This document shows, piece after piece, positions 54,501-63,998 of a stretch of DNA of 64,000 bases (its first letter is position 1; each line of letters opens with the position of its first letter). The translations under genes were made by a program, and so were the position numbers. The DNA is from Desertivirga arenae (lineage in GTDB: Bacteria > Bacteroidota > Bacteroidia > Sphingobacteriales > Sphingobacteriaceae). Below the pieces are notes generated by a model, which was not told where the DNA came from, did not search any database, and saw only the letters and a list, made by a program, of their open reading frames with translations. The stretch is taken from NCBI RefSeq assembly GCF_017355785.1, contig NZ_JAFEWE010000017.1:1-64000 (forward strand), read 5' to 3'.

Positions 54501-55099
54501 CTGTAGTGATAAATACAGCTATGGAATTAGATCAGGAGAGCATGTCGCGAGTAATGAAATACACTCATGCCATGGTCTTGAAAAGCAATAAGTCTAACGA
54601 CCGTTTATTAGATGAGGTTAATCTTTTCATGAACAAGATCAGAACAACCCCTCAGAGTAATAATCAGGAAAATAATACACAGGCACCAGCACCGAAACTT
54701 ACAAACACTGTAACTATTGAAGGTGCACTGAAAAATAAATCTGTGCTGATTGTAGACGACGATATGAGAAATATCTTCGCGTTGACAAGCGCTTTGCAAG
54801 AATACGACTTCGAAATAGAGATTGCGAACAATGGACATGAAGCACTTAAGAAGTTAGATGAAAAACCTAGCACGGATATTGTACTTATGGACATCATGAT
54901 GCCAGAAATGGATGGATATGAAGCAATGTCACATATTAGAAAACAAAACCGCTTCAATAAGTTACCAATTATCGCCCTTACTGCAAAAGCAATGAAGAAC
55001 GACCGTGAGAAATGTATTGAGGCGGGTGCAAACGATTATATTTCAAAGCCGGTAGATATTGACAAATTAATCTCCATGATGAGAGTTTGGTTAAGCTAA
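51557..55099 (+). CDS. CHASE3-GAF hybrid histidine kinase with three receiver domains
   Basis: This 1180-residue membrane kinase has TM1 (about 10-30), a periplasmic CHASE3 sensor (about 40-180), TM2 (about 188-210), a GAF domain (about 255-395), a coiled coil (about 400-490), HisKA with His501 (MSHELRTP), and an HATPase domain (NLLSNAFKF, DTGIGIP, GGTGLGL). Three receivers follow with Asp832, Asp957 and Asp1112. A Pro/Ala-rich linker (about 735-770) precedes the first. It leads a four-gene module with CheR, CheB and a second hybrid kinase. The signal is unknown. Confidence 0.95.
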   Translation: MRKFSFQQQVLTGFVITLSAIFTLVFLIYYKINTIESVAVGVDQSEQVLYHTGLLRSQLTEAETSQRGYVISNLPRFVERFNYSLHEVEPTLQKVKGILEESDEKDLSHLSDADSLAKYVILKVNHMQKVLTAFQENGLAAAKEDISDPKGKLYKDKVYSYLNKIDDREERQKKEGNMEIDGHVHNMMVIISAGCFIILCLVLVLFNYIRNSFQLQKAAAVDALENHNRLAEITRKSERQNWLLEGAVHVDAAMRGAQTTEERCQTLIVALSKILKADLGVLYTADASEKQLSLKGAYGFPMEAAKKILKPEEGLIGQTLTQREGMLFTNIPHDYIKVASGLGNSTAKSIFVQPVYNNDKLKGIIEVAFINEANPDTAEFLGNVVHSIGVALSAAEARVEMMKLFEQTQQQAEELESQHEELRTTNEELTRKTQQLQASEEELMVQQEELRQANSELEEKAELLEERNKAIEEANRAIQVKAEEVEQTSKYKSEFLANMSHELRTPLNSILILAKILRENKQKTLTEEQIKYAGVIHTAGSDLLNLINDILDLSKIESGKVDLTLEEVSIREMKVDAELLFNEVAKTKKVNFAYNIREGAPLQIVSDRQRIEQIVKNLLSNAFKFTPESGNVTVDVELAQGVEFQNEALKQAEAVIAFNVKDTGIGIPVDKQRAIFEAFQQADGSTSRKYGGTGLGLSISRELANLLKGEIKLVSEPGVGSTFTLYLPATLAETAKADSPQAAPAVTAPAPVPAVAQPAKPVPVIEKSTAGKAKLPETEKEYTLLIIEDDPNFAEILKDYATERGFKPIVANQGDTGLEMARTQKPDAIVLDIMLPVMDGWSVLKKLKEDAETYKIPVHLMSAKDETSSKARMEGAIGFLKKPVDKDQLDHAFDILIEDSGKVKINRVLLVEDQRIQSDALTNQLLSKQVDVKQAFDGEETMRILHEDQNFDCIILDLKLPDISGLDLLEKIKSFDTLVKIPVVINTAMELDQESMSRVMKYTHAMVLKSNKSNDRLLDEVNLFMNKIRTTPQSNNQENNTQAPAPKLTNTVTIEGALKNKSVLIVDDDMRNIFALTSALQEYDFEIEIANNGHEALKKLDEKPSTDIVLMDIMMPEMDGYEAMSHIRKQNRFNKLPIIALTAKAMKNDREKCIEAGANDYISKPVDIDKLISMMRVWLS

Positions 55100-55112
55100 G
55101 GAAAAGCGTAAG

Positions 55113-55946
55113 ATGCAGGAATTTACCAATACGGAAACAATATCATTTGAACAACTAGATGAATTAGTGCTGTGGATCAATAAGATCCACGGCTTTAATT
55201 TTACGGGATACTCGCGGGCTTCTTTGAAACGAAGAGTAACTCGAATAATGGAACTGAGAGGTCTTTCGCTGTTTGACCTGAAATCTTTGCTGGTAAATGA
55301 TTTTAACTTTCTAGAAGAGTTTATCATAGAGATCACAGTTAATGTTACAGAAATGTTCCGTGACCCTACGTTCTACAGGGCTCTGAGGGAAAAGGTATTA
55401 CCCTACCTGGCCTCTTTTCAGAGAATTAAAGTATGGAATGCAGGATGTTCAACAGGGGAAGAATTATACTCCTTTGCCATTCTTTTGTCTCTCGAGAAAT
55501 TGTACAACAGAGCTTTCCTTTATGGCACAGATATCAATACTTATGTATTAGATATTGCGAAGAAAGGGATTTACGATCTTAAGCAGATGAAGGTATATTC
55601 TGAGAACTACATGGCCACAGGAGCAACCGGAACGCTAGCGGATTTTTATACTGCAGAGTATGATGCTGCCAGTATTAACCATAGCCTAAAGAAGAACACG
55701 CTTTTTTCGGTACATAATCTTGTTTCTGACGGTGTATTTAATGAGTTTCAGTTGATATCCTGCAGAAATGTTTTGATCTACTTCAATGTAGAATTACAAA
55801 AACAAGTTTTAAACCTATTTTATGAAAGTTTATGTCCTTTCGGCTTCCTATGCCTTGGAGCAAAAGAATCTATGAGAGATTTGGACCTGTTGAAAAAATT
55901 TAAAATAGTGGATAAAACTGAAAATATTTACCAAAAAATTGCTTAA
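55113..55946 (+). CDS. cheR: CheR-type protein methyltransferase
   Basis: CheR uses S-adenosylmethionine to methylate glutamates of a receptor. The 277 residues have the N-terminal helical domain (ending VTEMFRDPTFYRAL, the usual TxFFRxxxxF region in variant form) and the SAM-binding domain with NAGCSTGEELYSFAI and ISCRNVLIYF. It begins 13 bases after the hybrid kinase. No methyl-accepting chemotaxis protein is nearby, so its target may be the kinase CHASE3/coiled-coil region. Confidence 0.93.
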   Translation: MQEFTNTETISFEQLDELVLWINKIHGFNFTGYSRASLKRRVTRIMELRGLSLFDLKSLLVNDFNFLEEFIIEITVNVTEMFRDPTFYRALREKVLPYLASFQRIKVWNAGCSTGEELYSFAILLSLEKLYNRAFLYGTDINTYVLDIAKKGIYDLKQMKVYSENYMATGATGTLADFYTAEYDAASINHSLKKNTLFSVHNLVSDGVFNEFQLISCRNVLIYFNVELQKQVLNLFYESLCPFGFLCLGAKESMRDLDLLKKFKIVDKTENIYQKIA

Positions 55947-56547
55947 TCTTACTTCAAATATAATTAGCAAGATCCAAAATGCAGAAATCCTCCTCATAGG
56001 ATGTTCAGCAGGTGGATTTAATTTAGTATATGAGTTGGTTGCAAGCCTTCCGGCAAAGTTTCCATTACCAGTTATCGTAATTATTCATCGCAGCAGGAAG
56101 TACAAATCTTCAATGGAAGATTTGCTTGATAGTAAATCACGCATACAGGTAAAATTGTCAGAAGATAAAGAAAATGTTAAAAAAGGATGTGTGTATTTTG
56201 CTCCTCCTGATTACCATTTACTTTTAGAACCAGAAGGATGTTTTTCATTAGACAGCTCTGAACCCGTTTTATTTTCCCGGCCGTCAATAGACGTAACATT
56301 TAAAAGTGTGGCAGATGTATACAACGATAAAGTAATTGCCATGCTGCTTTCGGGAGCAAACGAAGATGGAGCTGATGGTCTTTGCTACATTCATGATAAG
56401 GGGGGATTAGTGATAGTTCAAGATCCCGACAGTGCAGAAGTTAGGAGAATGCCAGAGGCCGCATTAACGCGATGTAAAGGAGGTTTGGTTTTGAATAACC
56501 CTGACATTTTCACCTTTTTAAAAAGCATAGCCACCAATAGAAAGTAA
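55939..56547 (+). CDS. cheB: CheB-type methylesterase without receiver domain
   Basis: The 202-residue protein is the catalytic domain of CheB alone, which removes receptor methyl groups. The triad is Ser23 (GCSAGG), His50 (IIHRS) and Asp143 (GANEDGADG). The N-terminal receiver that normally controls CheB is absent. It starts with TTG at 55939, inside the CheR stop codon overlap (8 bases), so translation is coupled. With CheR it forms an opposing pair in this sensory module. Confidence 0.92.
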   Translation: MLNLTSNIISKIQNAEILLIGCSAGGFNLVYELVASLPAKFPLPVIVIIHRSRKYKSSMEDLLDSKSRIQVKLSEDKENVKKGCVYFAPPDYHLLLEPEGCFSLDSSEPVLFSRPSIDVTFKSVADVYNDKVIAMLLSGANEDGADGLCYIHDKGGLVIVQDPDSAEVRRMPEAALTRCKGGLVLNNPDIFTFLKSIATNRK

Positions 56548-56555
56548 TAGAACAA

Positions 56556-58175
56556 ATGGATAAAGTTAATTTGCTGATTGTTGATGATAAGCCTGAGAAC
56601 ATTGTGGCTTTAGAGGCTTTATTACAGCGAAGCGATATTAATCTTGTTACTACAACTTCTCCAAACGAAGCTCTCAAAATCTGCTGGGAACAAGATATTC
56701 CTATTGCCTTAGTTGATGTTCAAATGCCGGAGATGGACGGATTTGAACTAGTTGAAATACTAAAAAGCAATCCGAGGACACGCGAAATACTAGTCATATT
56801 TGTAACGGCTATCTCTACAGAATCGAAATATGCAGTGAGAGGCCTGGCAGCTGGTGCAGTAGACTACTTGTATAAGCCACTAGAGCCTACTATTACTACA
56901 GCCAAGGTTGATTCCTTTATTCAGATCGTCAGAACCCAAAGGGAGATAAAACGGAAGAATGCGGAGCTCGAAAGTTATCAAACAGAGCTTATAAAAGCTA
57001 AAGAAGCGGCAGAACAGGCAAAGCAAGTTAAAGAACGGTTTCTAGCGAATATGAGCCATGAACTAAGAACACCTATTAACGGAATCCTTGGAATATCTCA
57101 CCTGCTTCAGAACACGAATCTTGACGACGAACAAAGAAAGTGCGTAGACCTTCTTAAAGTTTCGTCAGAAGCCCTGTTAGGTGTAATTAATGACGTTCTC
57201 GATATATCCAAAATTGAGGCAGGAAAACTGAAGATAGTAGAAACTGAGATCAATCTAACCAATCTGGCTAAATCAGTTGGAGACCTAATGAAATTCAGGT
57301 CGGACGAAAAAGGCATTAAACTAAATGTAAACTTTGTTGGTGCTCTTCCTAAGCTTGTGATGGCAGACGGCTTACGAATTAATCAAATCCTGATGAACCT
57401 CTTAAGTAATGGTATCAAATTCACAGACAAAGGTGCAGTTGATCTAACTTTAAAAGTTCATTCAAAAGAAGAAAAACGGATCCAGGTTGAATTTGCAGTA
57501 ACGGATTCAGGAATAGGAATCTCACAAGAGCGAATTGATAAGATCTTTGAATCATTTGAACAAGCTTCTGATGACACGTCGCACAAGTATGGTGGAACAG
57601 GATTAGGCTTATCCATTGTTAAGCAACTGGTATACTTAATGGGAGGAACTCTTAATGTTACCAGCACAGAGGGCGTGGGAAGTACTTTCGCTTTCACAAA
57701 TTGGTATGAAATTGTTGATGCCCAGGCGAACGAAGCGACTCCAAAACTAGGTGTAAATGAGCTGACGAAATTTGAGAATGTATCTGTCCTTGTTGCTGAG
57801 GACAATACCATAAATCAATTCATGATAAGAAAGGTCCTTAATAATTGGGGTCTGCAGGTAGAGATCGTAGAAAACGGAGAATTAGCCATAGAAGCAGTTA
57901 AGAACAATCATTTTGATATTATCCTTATGGATACGCATATGCCTGTTTTAGGTGGATTTGAAGCTACAAGGAGGATAAGGACAGAATTACCGGAAGAAAT
58001 AAGCACCATACCGATCATATCTCTTTCTGCAGCAGTTTTAGAGGAAGAGAAACAGCTGGCATACGACTCGGGAGTGAATGCGATCGTAACCAAACCATTT
58101 GATCTAACAGTACTCCATCAAACGATAGAAGCATTAGTTAACAAACATAAAGTTGCAAAGGCATCTGAAATCTGA
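56556..58175 (+). CDS. Cytosolic receiver-kinase-receiver hybrid protein
   Basis: The 539-residue protein starts with a receiver domain (Asp54, in [11 protein letters not shown]), then a coiled coil, HisKA with His168 (MSHELRTP), an HATPase domain ([24 protein letters not shown]) and a C-terminal receiver (Asp459, [12 protein letters not shown]). No membrane segment is present. It is 8 bases after cheB. The N-terminal receiver probably takes phosphate from the upstream hybrid kinase, making a phosphorelay. No output DNA-binding domain is encoded here, although the single receiver at 45126 could connect. Confidence 0.95.
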   Translation: MDKVNLLIVDDKPENIVALEALLQRSDINLVTTTSPNEALKICWEQDIPIALVDVQMPEMDGFELVEILKSNPRTREILVIFVTAISTESKYAVRGLAAGAVDYLYKPLEPTITTAKVDSFIQIVRTQREIKRKNAELESYQTELIKAKEAAEQAKQVKERFLANMSHELRTPINGILGISHLLQNTNLDDEQRKCVDLLKVSSEALLGVINDVLDISKIEAGKLKIVETEINLTNLAKSVGDLMKFRSDEKGIKLNVNFVGALPKLVMADGLRINQILMNLLSNGIKFTDKGAVDLTLKVHSKEEKRIQVEFAVTDSGIGISQERIDKIFESFEQASDDTSHKYGGTGLGLSIVKQLVYLMGGTLNVTSTEGVGSTFAFTNWYEIVDAQANEATPKLGVNELTKFENVSVLVAEDNTINQFMIRKVLNNWGLQVEIVENGELAIEAVKNNHFDIILMDTHMPVLGGFEATRRIRTELPEEISTIPIISLSAAVLEEEKQLAYDSGVNAIVTKPFDLTVLHQTIEALVNKHKVAKASEI

Positions 58176-58264
58176 TTATCAGTATTTTAAGACCCGGATC
58201 TTGATTCAGGATACAATAAGGTAGGATCCTAAATAAAAAAAAATAAAAAAAAGTTCCTTCAAAA

Positions 58265-58295
58265 TTTGGACTTTCAAAACTAAACACTACTTTTG
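58265..58295 (+). promoter_or_regulatory. Promoter of tRNA-Leu
   Basis: TTTG (58265-58268), a 19-base spacer and TACTTTTG (58288-58295) match the Bacteroidota vegetative consensus TTTG-N19-TAnnTTTG. Transcription should start near 58301, about 23 bases before the tRNA. Confidence 0.8.
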
Positions 58296-58323
58296 CAGTC
58301 CCAAACAACGGGAAACACCTAAT

Positions 58324-58405
58324 GCGGAAGTGGCGTAATTGGTAGCCGCACCAGACTTAGGATCTGGCGCCGCGAGGCGTGGGGGTTCGAGTCCCTTCTT
58401 CCGCA
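58324..58405 (+). tRNA. tRNA-Leu, anticodon UAG
   Basis: The 82-nt sequence folds as a class II tRNA. The acceptor arms GCGGAAG (58324-58330) and CTTCCGC (58398-58404) pair, with discriminator A at 58405. The anticodon stem CCAGA/TCTGG encloses CTTAGGA with anticodon TAG at 58358-58360. A long variable arm (about 58368-58380) and a T-loop GTTCGAGTC are present. No CCA is encoded. It has its own promoter and terminator and so is monocistronic. Confidence 0.95.
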
Positions 58406-58415
58406 CTTGACTAAA

Positions 58416-58440
58416 GCAGACTGAAAAGTCTGCTTTTTTT
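58416..58440 (+). terminator. Terminator after tRNA-Leu
   Basis: GCAGACT (58416-58422) pairs perfectly with AGTCTGC (58427-58433) around a GAAA tetraloop and is followed by seven T residues. It ends the tRNA transcript. Confidence 0.92.
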
Positions 58441-58524
58441 ATTTACCCACAACCCCACTCTAGTTCAATCCCTCAAAGCTTATAGAAATCACAGATTTAT
58501 ACGATAAAAATCATTATAAAATTG

Positions 58525-58532
58525 TATTTTTG
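58525..58532 (+). promoter_or_regulatory. Candidate -7 element before trigger factor
   Basis: TATTTTTG matches TAnnTTTG and is followed by CGCCCC, a context often seen at Bacteroidota start sites. It would give a leader of about 80 nt. The -33 element is not clear. Confidence 0.5.
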
Positions 58533-58618
58533 CGCCCCATAATTTAGTGATATTATAGTCGTTATGACTTGATGGTCACCAGTATAAATTTAAATAGTAA
58601 AGTATTAATTATCATAAC

Positions 58619-59965
58619 ATGAATATTATTCAAGAGAAGATCGATAGCTTAAATGCTGTAGTTAAAGTAAACATCAAACCAGAGGATTACCAGGCACGTG
58701 TTGAAAAAGCTATTAAAGATCATGCAAAGAAGGCTCAGCTTCCAGGCTTCCGTAAAGGAATGGTTCCGGCATCTCACATTAAAAGGATGTATGGAAAAAG
58801 CATTTTGGTAGATGAGATCAATAATTTGCTAAGTGATTCTCTGAACAATTATATCACTGAAAACAAAATTGAAGTATTAGGGCAGCCACTTCCGAAGGCA
58901 GATGACTCCAAAGAATTTAACTGGGACTTCAACGAAGAGTTTGAATTCAATTACGAGTTAGGTTTAGCACCTGAGTTTGAATTAAACTTCTCTTCAGCAG
59001 ACAAACTGCCTGCTTACAAGATTAAAGTAGATGCAGAAACTTTAGAGTCTCGTATTAAAAATCTTCGTAAGAGCTATGGCAAAATGACAAATCCTGAAGT
59101 TTCGGCAGAAGATGACGTATTATATGCTGAATTGGCTCAACTTTCTACAGATGGTTCCGTTTTTGAAGGTGGTATATCAAATACGGCTTCTATCCGTTTA
59201 GACCTGGTAAAAAATGAAGAAATTAAAAAGTCTTTAGTTGGTCTTAAGAAAGATGATGTAATTGAATTCGACATTCAAAAAGCGTTTGATAATGATGCAT
59301 CACAAGTTGCTAGATTATTGAACATTTCTGAAGATGATGCTAAAGAGCTTCAGTCTAACTTCCGTTTAACTGTTAAAAACGTGAATAGACTGGAAGAGTC
59401 TGATTTGAATCAGGAGTTCTTTGATAAAATATTTCCTGCAGGAGATGTAACTACGGAAGAGCAATTCAGAGGAAAAATCACTGAAGAGTTGGAATCAATG
59501 ATGGTTCAGAATTCTGATCAAAAATTGCAGTCGGAACTAGTGGAGTATGGTTTGGGTAAATTTGAGCTTCAACTCCCGGATGAGTTCCTTAAACGTTGGT
59601 TAAAGGCGACTAATGAGAAATTAACTGAGGAAGAATTAGAGCAGGGATATGATGATTTCGCTAAGAACCTTAAATGGACCTTAGTTGAGAATAAAATCAT
59701 CAAGGAAAACAACATAGAGATCAAGTACGAGGACATCCTTGACGCAGCTAAGGCTCGCCTTGATGCGCAGTTTAGAATGTATAGCCCGACTCCTATCCCT
59801 GAGGATCAACTGAACCAGTATGCAGTTCAATTCCTACAGAATAAAGAGAATGCTAACAGAATTTTTGAAGAAGTAAAAGCTCAGAAAGTATTTGAATACC
59901 TGAAAACAGTTATTACATTAGACGAGCAGGAAATAGAATATAATAAATTTCTGGAACTGAATTAG
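58619..59965 (+). CDS. tig: Trigger factor
   Basis: Trigger factor is the ribosome-bound chaperone that meets nascent chains at the tunnel exit (docking on uL23 and uL29, both encoded here). The 448-residue protein has the ribosome-binding signature GFRKGMVP (about residues 44-51), a central FKBP-like region (about 150-260) and the C-terminal chaperone helices. In the central region the active-site residues expected of a peptidyl-prolyl isomerase are hard to find, so it may lack isomerase activity. It leads the tig-clpP-clpX set. Confidence 0.95.
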   Translation: MNIIQEKIDSLNAVVKVNIKPEDYQARVEKAIKDHAKKAQLPGFRKGMVPASHIKRMYGKSILVDEINNLLSDSLNNYITENKIEVLGQPLPKADDSKEFNWDFNEEFEFNYELGLAPEFELNFSSADKLPAYKIKVDAETLESRIKNLRKSYGKMTNPEVSAEDDVLYAELAQLSTDGSVFEGGISNTASIRLDLVKNEEIKKSLVGLKKDDVIEFDIQKAFDNDASQVARLLNISEDDAKELQSNFRLTVKNVNRLEESDLNQEFFDKIFPAGDVTTEEQFRGKITEELESMMVQNSDQKLQSELVEYGLGKFELQLPDEFLKRWLKATNEKLTEEELEQGYDDFAKNLKWTLVENKIIKENNIEIKYEDILDAAKARLDAQFRMYSPTPIPEDQLNQYAVQFLQNKENANRIFEEVKAQKVFEYLKTVITLDEQEIEYNKFLELN

Positions 59966-60068
59966 AAGATATTGGTTATTAGTGTGCCTGAGCCAATTTC
60001 TTTTACAATTAATTGATTCATCGCACACTTAAATAAATTAATTTAGTAACCATAACTTTTAGACACTC

Positions 60069-60770
60069 ATGGGAATTGACAAAAACGAATTTCGCAAATA
60101 CGCAGTAAAACATCATCGTATAGGAAGCCAACATGTTGACAGCTTTATAGCAAGAGTAGAAGAAAATGCTATTCCGATGTCAATGACTCCCTATATTATT
60201 GAAGAGCGTCAATTGAACGTTGCTCAGATGGATGTTTTCTCACGTTTGATGATGGATCGTATTATCTTTTTAGGAGATGCGATTTATGATAATATTGCGA
60301 ACATCATTCAGGCTCAGTTGTTGTTCCTACAATCTACCGACGCAAAACGCGATATCCAGATCTATATAAACTCTCCTGGAGGTTCTGTTTACGCCGGTTT
60401 GGGAATATACGACACAATGCAATATATAAGTCCTGACGTAGCAACAATCTGTACTGGAATGGCAGCTTCGATGGGTGCAGTTTTACTATGTGCAGGTGCG
60501 GCGGGCAAAAGAGCAGCTTTGTCACACTCAAGGGTAATGATTCATCAGCCACTTGGGGGAGTTCAAGGCCAGGCTTCGGATATTGAGATCACAGCGAGGG
60601 AAATATTGAAGCTAAAACGTGAATTATACGATATCATTGCACACCATTCAGGTGCTGAATATCAAAAAGTTCACGATGCTTCAGACAGAGATTATTGGAT
60701 GATTGCAAGTGAAGCCAAAGAATTCGGAATGATCGACGAAGTTCTTGGCGTAAACAAGGGAAATGAGTAA
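60069..60770 (+). CDS. clpP: ATP-dependent Clp protease proteolytic subunit
   Basis: ClpP forms the double-ring serine protease chamber. The 233-residue protein has catalytic Ser134 (GMAASMGA), His159 (MIHQPLGG) and Asp208 (RDYW), and the conserved INSPGGSV segment. An N-terminal extension of about 35 residues exceeds E. coli ClpP and may be processed. Its stop codon overlaps the clpX start by one base, so the subunits are made together. Confidence 0.97.
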   Translation: MGIDKNEFRKYAVKHHRIGSQHVDSFIARVEENAIPMSMTPYIIEERQLNVAQMDVFSRLMMDRIIFLGDAIYDNIANIIQAQLLFLQSTDAKRDIQIYINSPGGSVYAGLGIYDTMQYISPDVATICTGMAASMGAVLLCAGAAGKRAALSHSRVMIHQPLGGVQGQASDIEITAREILKLKRELYDIIAHHSGAEYQKVHDASDRDYWMIASEAKEFGMIDEVLGVNKGNE

Positions 60771-62011
60771 TGAGTAAAAGTTCAAAAGACATAAAATGTT
60801 CTTTTTGCGGTTCCGGTAAGCAGGATACGCTTATGCTGATCGCTGGTTTGGATGCTCACATTTGTGATAAGTGTGTAGCTCAGGCAAATCAGATTTTGTC
60901 AGAAGAGTTGTCGACCCGGAAAAACAAAGCTTCTCAATCGGCTTTAACTTTGATGAAGCCCACTGAGATCAAATCACATCTTGACCAATATGTAATTGGT
61001 CAGGATGAAGCTAAAAAGGTGTTATCTGTTGCAGTTTACAACCACTACAAACGTCTCAACCAAAAAGTTGAGAAAGATGAAGTTGAGATTGAGAAATCAA
61101 ACATCATTATGGTTGGAGAGACTGGTACAGGAAAAACCTTACTGGCAAAAACAGTCGCTAAAATTCTTCACGTTCCTTTTTGTATCTGTGATGCTACGGT
61201 ATTAACAGAGGCAGGATACGTTGGGGAAGACGTGGAAAGTATATTAACACGACTTTTACAGGCAGCAGATTATGATGTCACTGCTGCAGAACGGGGTATT
61301 GTTTATATTGACGAAGTGGATAAGATTGCCCGCAAAAGCGACAATCCGTCTATCACCCGTGATGTATCTGGAGAGGGTGTTCAACAGGCATTGTTAAAAA
61401 TCCTGGAAGGAACAATTGTTAACGTTCCTCCTCAGGGTGGCCGTAAGCATCCTGATCAGAAAATGATTGCAGTTAACACCAACAATATCTTGTTTATTTG
61501 CGGTGGTGCATTTGACGGTATTGAAAAGAAAATTGCAAATCGTTTAAGAACTCAGACTGTGGGTTATAAGGTAAAGAAAGATGACCTAAGCGTTGATCTT
61601 AAAAACCTTTACAAGTATATAACGCCTCAGGATCTTCGTTCTTTCGGTTTAATACCAGAACTAATTGGTCGTTTGCCTGTTATTACTCACTTAAATCCTT
61701 TAGACCGGGAAGCATTACTGAATATCGTTACAGAGCCTAAAAACTCTTTAGTAAGACAGTACAAAAAGCTTTTCGAATACGAAGGAATAAAGTTAGACTT
61801 TGATAAGGAGGTGCTTGAATTTATTGTAGACAAAGCTTTAGAATTTAAATTAGGAGCGAGGGGATTGCGTTCAATCTGTGAGGCAATCATGATCGATGCC
61901 ATGTTTGAAGCGCCTACTGATAAGCAGCAAGGCAAGGAGCTTTATGTTACATTAGACTACGCACTCGACAAATTTGCCAAGTCAGATCTCAAGAAACTTA
62001 AAGTTGCTTAA
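60770..62011 (+). CDS. clpX: ATP-dependent Clp protease ATP-binding subunit ClpX
   Basis: ClpX unfolds tagged proteins and feeds them to ClpP. The 413 residues start with a zinc-binding domain (Cys10, Cys13, Cys32, Cys35), then the AAA+ module with Walker A GETGTGKT (116-123), Walker [11 protein letters not shown] and the sensor region. The pore loop GYVGEDV and the ClpP-binding IGF-type loop region ([12 protein letters not shown]) are present. It overlaps clpP by one base and ends before a strong terminator. Confidence 0.97.
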   Translation: MSKSSKDIKCSFCGSGKQDTLMLIAGLDAHICDKCVAQANQILSEELSTRKNKASQSALTLMKPTEIKSHLDQYVIGQDEAKKVLSVAVYNHYKRLNQKVEKDEVEIEKSNIIMVGETGTGKTLLAKTVAKILHVPFCICDATVLTEAGYVGEDVESILTRLLQAADYDVTAAERGIVYIDEVDKIARKSDNPSITRDVSGEGVQQALLKILEGTIVNVPPQGGRKHPDQKMIAVNTNNILFICGGAFDGIEKKIANRLRTQTVGYKVKKDDLSVDLKNLYKYITPQDLRSFGLIPELIGRLPVITHLNPLDREALLNIVTEPKNSLVRQYKKLFEYEGIKLDFDKEVLEFIVDKALEFKLGARGLRSICEAIMIDAMFEAPTDKQQGKELYVTLDYALDKFAKSDLKKLKVA

Positions 62012-62016
62012 TTGAG

Positions 62017-62042
62017 CCCCCGCCTTCCGGCGGGGGTTTTTT
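62017..62042 (+). terminator. Strong terminator after clpX
   Basis: CCCCCGCC (62017-62024) pairs perfectly with GGCGGGGG (62029-62036) around a TTCC loop, followed by a plus-strand T-run. It lies 5 bases after the clpX stop codon and ends the tig-clpP-clpX transcript. Confidence 0.95.
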
Positions 62043-62063
62043 GTTTAAAAAAGGAGTGCATTT

Positions 62064-62927
62064 ATGAATGAAGAAAAAGATGTTAAAAAAGACCCGGAAA
62101 TTGTAGCCAAAGCAGAAAAGGTGAAAGAGGTTACCTCCCCCATAAAAAAAGGACTGAAGACAAAAGAACAAATCGTCAACAATTGGCTACCTCGCTATAC
62201 TGGCAGACCTTTGGAAGATTTTACCGATTTTATCCTTTTGACTAATTTTTCCAAGTACCTCCAACTTTTTTCCGAATGGCATGATAACGCGCCAATCATG
62301 GGTCTTGACAAACCCATGCAAAGTGTGAAAGCAGAAGGAATTACAATCATTAACTTTGGTATGGGAAGTCCACTTGCAGCTACTATGATGGATCTTTTAA
62401 GTGCGATTAAACCAAAAGCTGTTTTGTTTCTGGGGAAATGCGGCGGCTTGAAGAAAAAGAACAATATAGGTGATCTTATACTGCCCATTGCAGCAATAAG
62501 AGGTGAAGGAACTTCGAATGATTATCTGCCACCTGAAGTTCCGGCGCTTCCCTCATTCGCATTACAAAAGGCAATATCTACTACTATCCGTGACCATTCC
62601 AGGGATTATTGGACAGGCACTTGTTACACAACCAATAGAAGGGTATGGGAGCATGATAAGACCTTTAAAAAATATTTAAAGGAACTACGCGCTATGGCGA
62701 TCGATATGGAAACAGCAACGATATTTACGGCAGGCTTTGCTAATAAAATTCCAACCGGGGCTCTTTTATTAGTTTCAGACCAGCCCATGATTCCAGAGGG
62801 AGTAAAAACAGCCGAAAGCGATTCTAAAGTAACAGAAAACTTTGTAGAAACACATCTACGAATCGGAATTGATTCCCTTAAACAGCTTATAAATAACGGG
62901 CTTACAGTAAAGCATCTTCAGTTCTAA
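62064..62927 (+). CDS. amn: AMP nucleosidase
   Basis: AMP nucleosidase hydrolyses AMP to adenine and ribose 5-phosphate. The 287-residue protein matches the phosphorylase-type catalytic part (about residues 90-270), including FGMGSPLAATMMDLLSA, LFLGKCGGLKK and AIDMETATIFTAGFAN with the catalytic-type Glu. It is shorter than E. coli Amn (484) because the long N-terminal regulatory region is missing. GGAG lies 10 bases before the start, a stronger ribosome binding site than most genes here. It stands behind a terminator and must have its own promoter. Confidence 0.88.
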   Translation: MNEEKDVKKDPEIVAKAEKVKEVTSPIKKGLKTKEQIVNNWLPRYTGRPLEDFTDFILLTNFSKYLQLFSEWHDNAPIMGLDKPMQSVKAEGITIINFGMGSPLAATMMDLLSAIKPKAVLFLGKCGGLKKKNNIGDLILPIAAIRGEGTSNDYLPPEVPALPSFALQKAISTTIRDHSRDYWTGTCYTTNRRVWEHDKTFKKYLKELRAMAIDMETATIFTAGFANKIPTGALLLVSDQPMIPEGVKTAESDSKVTENFVETHLRIGIDSLKQLINNGLTVKHLQF

Positions 62928-63020
62928 TGATGCAGACCTTTGGCATTATGTATGTAGCCCCTGCAAGCTACTTACTTATGCTTTCTGAATAACCATTCCA
63001 TCTCTACCTATCCTTCTACT

Positions 63021-63998
63021 ATGTGGTACAATAACATCCTCGAAACTATTGGTAATACTCCATTGGTAAAATTAAACACAGTGACCAGGGAGCTTAAGGC
63101 CCTGGTACTTGCTAAGATTGAAAGTACTAATCCGGGTAATTCAATAAAGGACCGAATGGCGTTAAAGATGATTGAAGACGCTGAACAAAATGGTAAACTA
63201 AGACCCGGAGGTACTATAATAGAAGGAACTTCAGGTAATACAGGTATGGGATTGGCAATAGCAGCTGTGGTAAAAGGATATCGGTGTATTTTCACTACTA
63301 CCGACAAGCAATCGAAGGAAAAAATCGACGCGCTGCGGGCAATGGGGGCGGAGGTAGTTGTCTGCCCGACAGATGTACAGCCTGAAGACCCTCGCTCCTA
63401 CTACTCGGTATCATCGCGGCTGGAGCAGGAAATACCTAATGCATGGAAGGCTGATCAGTATAACAATTTGTCGAACTTGCAGGCGCACTACGAACAAACC
63501 GGACCTGAAGTATGGGAACAAACAGAGGGAAAGGTTACCCACCTAATTGCAGGTGTAGGAACAGGTGGTACACTTTCAGGTGCAGGGAGGTACCTCAAGG
63601 AACAAAACCCTCAGATAAAGGTATGGGGAATTGATAGCTACGGGTCGGTGTTCAAAAAATATAAAGAAACGAGAATTTTCGATAAGAAAGAGATTTACCC
63701 TTATATCACGGAGGGTATTGGAGAAGACTTTTTACCTGCAAATGTTGAATTTGAAATAATTGACCATTTTGAGAAAGTCACAGACAAGGATGCAGCACTA
63801 ATGACAAGGGCAATAGCACAAAAGGAAGGTATCTTTGCAGGAAATTCGTCGGGAGCGGTGATAGCAGGATTGCTGCAATTAAAAGATGAACTGAAAGAAA
63901 ATGATGTTGTTGTGGCTATATTTCATGATCACGGTAGCCGATACTTGGGGAAAATGTATAATGAAGATTGGCTGCGCCAGCAGCGATTCGTCGATTGA
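63021..63998 (+). CDS. PLP enzyme, cysteine synthase/cystathionine beta-synthase type
   Basis: The 325-residue protein is a fold-type II PLP enzyme. The PLP Lys lies in GNSIKDRMA (about residue 43), with GTSGNTGMGLA for substrate binding and GVGTGGTLSG for the phosphate. The EGIGEDFLPANV segment and the end (YLGKMYNEDWL) are closer to cystathionine beta-synthase than to CysK, but the regulatory CBS domains are absent. It could make cysteine from O-acetylserine or cystathionine from serine and homocysteine. It starts 93 bases after amn and ends 2 bases before the window edge. Confidence 0.9.
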   Translation: MWYNNILETIGNTPLVKLNTVTRELKALVLAKIESTNPGNSIKDRMALKMIEDAEQNGKLRPGGTIIEGTSGNTGMGLAIAAVVKGYRCIFTTTDKQSKEKIDALRAMGAEVVVCPTDVQPEDPRSYYSVSSRLEQEIPNAWKADQYNNLSNLQAHYEQTGPEVWEQTEGKVTHLIAGVGTGGTLSGAGRYLKEQNPQIKVWGIDSYGSVFKKYKETRIFDKKEIYPYITEGIGEDFLPANVEFEIIDHFEKVTDKDAALMTRAIAQKEGIFAGNSSGAVIAGLLQLKDELKENDVVVAIFHDHGSRYLGKMYNEDWLRQQRFVD

